NCBI GenBank assembly: GCA_947374105.1
Contig: CANCAO010000089.1
Span: 1 to 6,809 of the forward strand
Origin: Comamonadaceae bacterium
GTDB lineage: Bacteria > Pseudomonadota > Gammaproteobacteria > Burkholderiales > Burkholderiaceae_C
DNA length: 6,809 nucleotides
Reading direction: 5' to 3'
Shown: positions 5,862 to 6,809 of the stretch, piece by piece
Layout: each line of letters starts with the position of its first letter
Numbering within the stretch: position 1 is the stretch's first letter
Program-made: the position numbers and the translations under genes
Notes under the pieces: model-generated
The model's database searches: none
What the model was told of the DNA's origin: nothing
What the model saw: only the letters and a program-made list of their open reading frames with translations

Positions 5862-6809
5862 ATGACACAACATGCCCCCCTCATCATCGACATCGCTGGC
5901 TTGAGCTTAAGCGCCGCTGACAAACGCCGCCTCAAACACCCGTTGGTGGGCGGCCTCATTTTGTTTGCCCGCAACTGGCAAGACCGCAGTCAACTCAGCG
6001 CCCTGTGTAGCGCCATCAAAAAAATTCGCAAAGACCTGCTGATCTGCGTGGACCACGAAGGCGGGCGCGTGCAGCGCTTCAAGACCGACGGCTTCACCCA
6101 CCTGCCCCCCATGCGCGCCCTGGGCGAGCTGTGGCTGCGTGATGGCAAGCAAGGGCAAGGCGCAGGGGCCATGCACGCCACCGACGCGGCTACGGCCTGC
6201 GGTTATGTGCTGGGTGCGGAGCTGCGCGCCTGCGGCGTGGATTTGAGCTTCACCCCCGTGCTGGACCTTGATTTTGGCGAGAGCAGCGTGATTGGTGACC
6301 GCTCTCTCCAGCGCGACCCACGCGTGGTCACGCTGCTGGCCAAGAGCCTGATGCACGGCCTAGCGTTGAGCGGCATGGTCAATTGCGGCAAACACTTCCC
6401 AGGTCATGGTTTTGTCAAAGCCGACTCGCACACCGACATCCCCGTGGACAAACGCGGCCTCAACGCCATCCTGTCGGATGACGCCGCCCCCTACGGTTGG
6501 CTCAGCACCAGCCTGACCAGCGTCATGCCCGCGCACGTGATTTACCCCAAGGTCGATGCGCGGCCTGCGGGGTTCTCATCTAAATGGCTGGGTGACATTC
6601 TGCGTGGCCGCCTGGGCTTTACCGGAGCGGTGTTCAGCGACGACCTCAGCATGGCCGGGGCGCGCCTGATCGATGGGCAAGCCGTCAGCTACACCCAGGC
6701 GGCGGTGGCGGCCTTGCAGGCGGGCTGCGACATGGTCTTGCTGTGCAACCAGTCCGTCGATGGTGGGCAGGCGGTGGACGAGTTGATTGCCGGTGTGACC
6801 GAGGCCCAA
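5862..6809 (+). CDS. nagZ: Beta-N-acetylhexosaminidase (NagZ), glycoside hydrolase family 3; 3' end outside window
   Basis: NagZ is a cytosolic enzyme of peptidoglycan recycling. It removes N-acetylglucosamine from 1,6-anhydro-muropeptides. Its products can act as signals for AmpR-controlled beta-lactamase in species that carry that system; none is seen here. The frame stays open for 316 codons to the right edge, against about 340-370 for full proteins, so perhaps 30-60 residues are missing. Motifs in order are 'GLILFARNW' (31-39), 'VDHEGGRVQRF' (63-73, with Asp64 and Arg72), 'LSFTPVLDLDFG' (128-139), 'IGDRS' with Arg147, 'GKHFPGHG' (Lys177, His178), the 'ADSH' catalytic Asp188/His190 dyad, and 'FSDDLSMAGA' with nucleophile Asp260 (assigned by family alignment from memory). 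The ATG at 5862 follows an A-run rather than a Shine-Dalgarno. The AT-rich gap before it suggests separate transcription from acpS. Confidence 0.95.
   Translation, partial: MTQHAPLIIDIAGLSLSAADKRRLKHPLVGGLILFARNWQDRSQLSALCSAIKKIRKDLLICVDHEGGRVQRFKTDGFTHLPPMRALGELWLRDGKQGQGAGAMHATDAATACGYVLGAELRACGVDLSFTPVLDLDFGESSVIGDRSLQRDPRVVTLLAKSLMHGLALSGMVNCGKHFPGHGFVKADSHTDIPVDKRGLNAILSDDAAPYGWLSTSLTSVMPAHVIYPKVDARPAGFSSKWLGDILRGRLGFTGAVFSDDLSMAGARLIDGQAVSYTQAAVAALQAGCDMVLLCNQSVDGGQAVDELIAGVTEAQ

Noticed and set aside
6145..6172. Low-complexity GGCAAG/GGGCAAGG run in nagZ
   Set aside because: It encodes a Gly/Gln/Ala-rich loop ('DGKQGQGAGAM') at a variable surface position; the frame is maintained and nothing suggests a mobile or regulatory role.
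5907..6391. Overlapping minus-strand frames within nagZ
   Set aside because: They mirror the nagZ coding frame, which has all family motifs on the + strand; the reverse frames show no recognisable domain.
1..6809. A novel defence, mobile or biosynthetic system
   Set aside because: Every coding region belongs to a conserved housekeeping cluster on one strand. No integrase, transposase, tRNA, attachment-site pair, CRISPR array or toxin-antitoxin pair is visible.

Overview
The window is an ordinary chromosomal segment from a betaproteobacterium, most likely a member of the Comamonadaceae (Burkholderiales). The assignment rests on three things: the gene order lepA-lepB-DUF4845-rnc-era-recO-pdxJ-acpS-nagZ, the betaproteobacterial flavour of the proteins (for example the N-terminal '[14 protein letters not shown]' form of PdxJ and 'VDHEGGRVQRF' in NagZ), and a GC-rich intergenic element of a kind I recall from Comamonadaceae genomes. 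The genus cannot be fixed from this sequence alone. All nine genes lie on the + strand. The window opens inside lepA and ends inside nagZ.

Layout. Positions 1-746 hold the C-terminal ~40% of the ribosomal GTPase LepA (EF4). Its stop codon overlaps the start of lepB (signal peptidase I). A short gap with a strong Shine-Dalgarno leads to a small membrane-anchored DUF4845 protein of unknown function. It is followed after 1 nt by rnc (RNase III, GTG start). The rnc stop overlaps the era start (ATGA), and the end of era overlaps the probable TTG start of recO. An 86-bp gap with a GC-rich hairpin plus T-run, which looks like a dispersed repeat and also like a terminator, separates recO from pdxJ. 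pdxJ and acpS overlap by four bases (TTGA). An AT-rich 83-bp gap with a plausible sigma70-type promoter precedes nagZ, which runs off the window.

How the genes fit together. This is a widely conserved proteobacterial housekeeping cluster. It combines translation and ribosome maturation (LepA, RNase III, Era), protein export (LepB), recombinational repair (RecO), pyridoxal phosphate synthesis (PdxJ), acyl-carrier-protein activation (AcpS) and peptidoglycan recycling (NagZ). Tight stop/start overlaps suggest translational coupling through lepA-lepB, DUF4845-rnc-era-recO and pdxJ-acpS. Three of the eight visible starts are non-ATG (GTG for rnc, TTG for recO and acpS).

I see no mobile element, CRISPR array, RNA gene or foreign island. 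The less explained items are the DUF4845 protein with its prepilin-like N-terminus, the hairpin/repeat between recO and pdxJ, several perfect inverted repeats inside coding sequence, the PdxJ active-site variant, and the AT-rich nagZ leader. There is no gene-free stretch longer than 300 bases.
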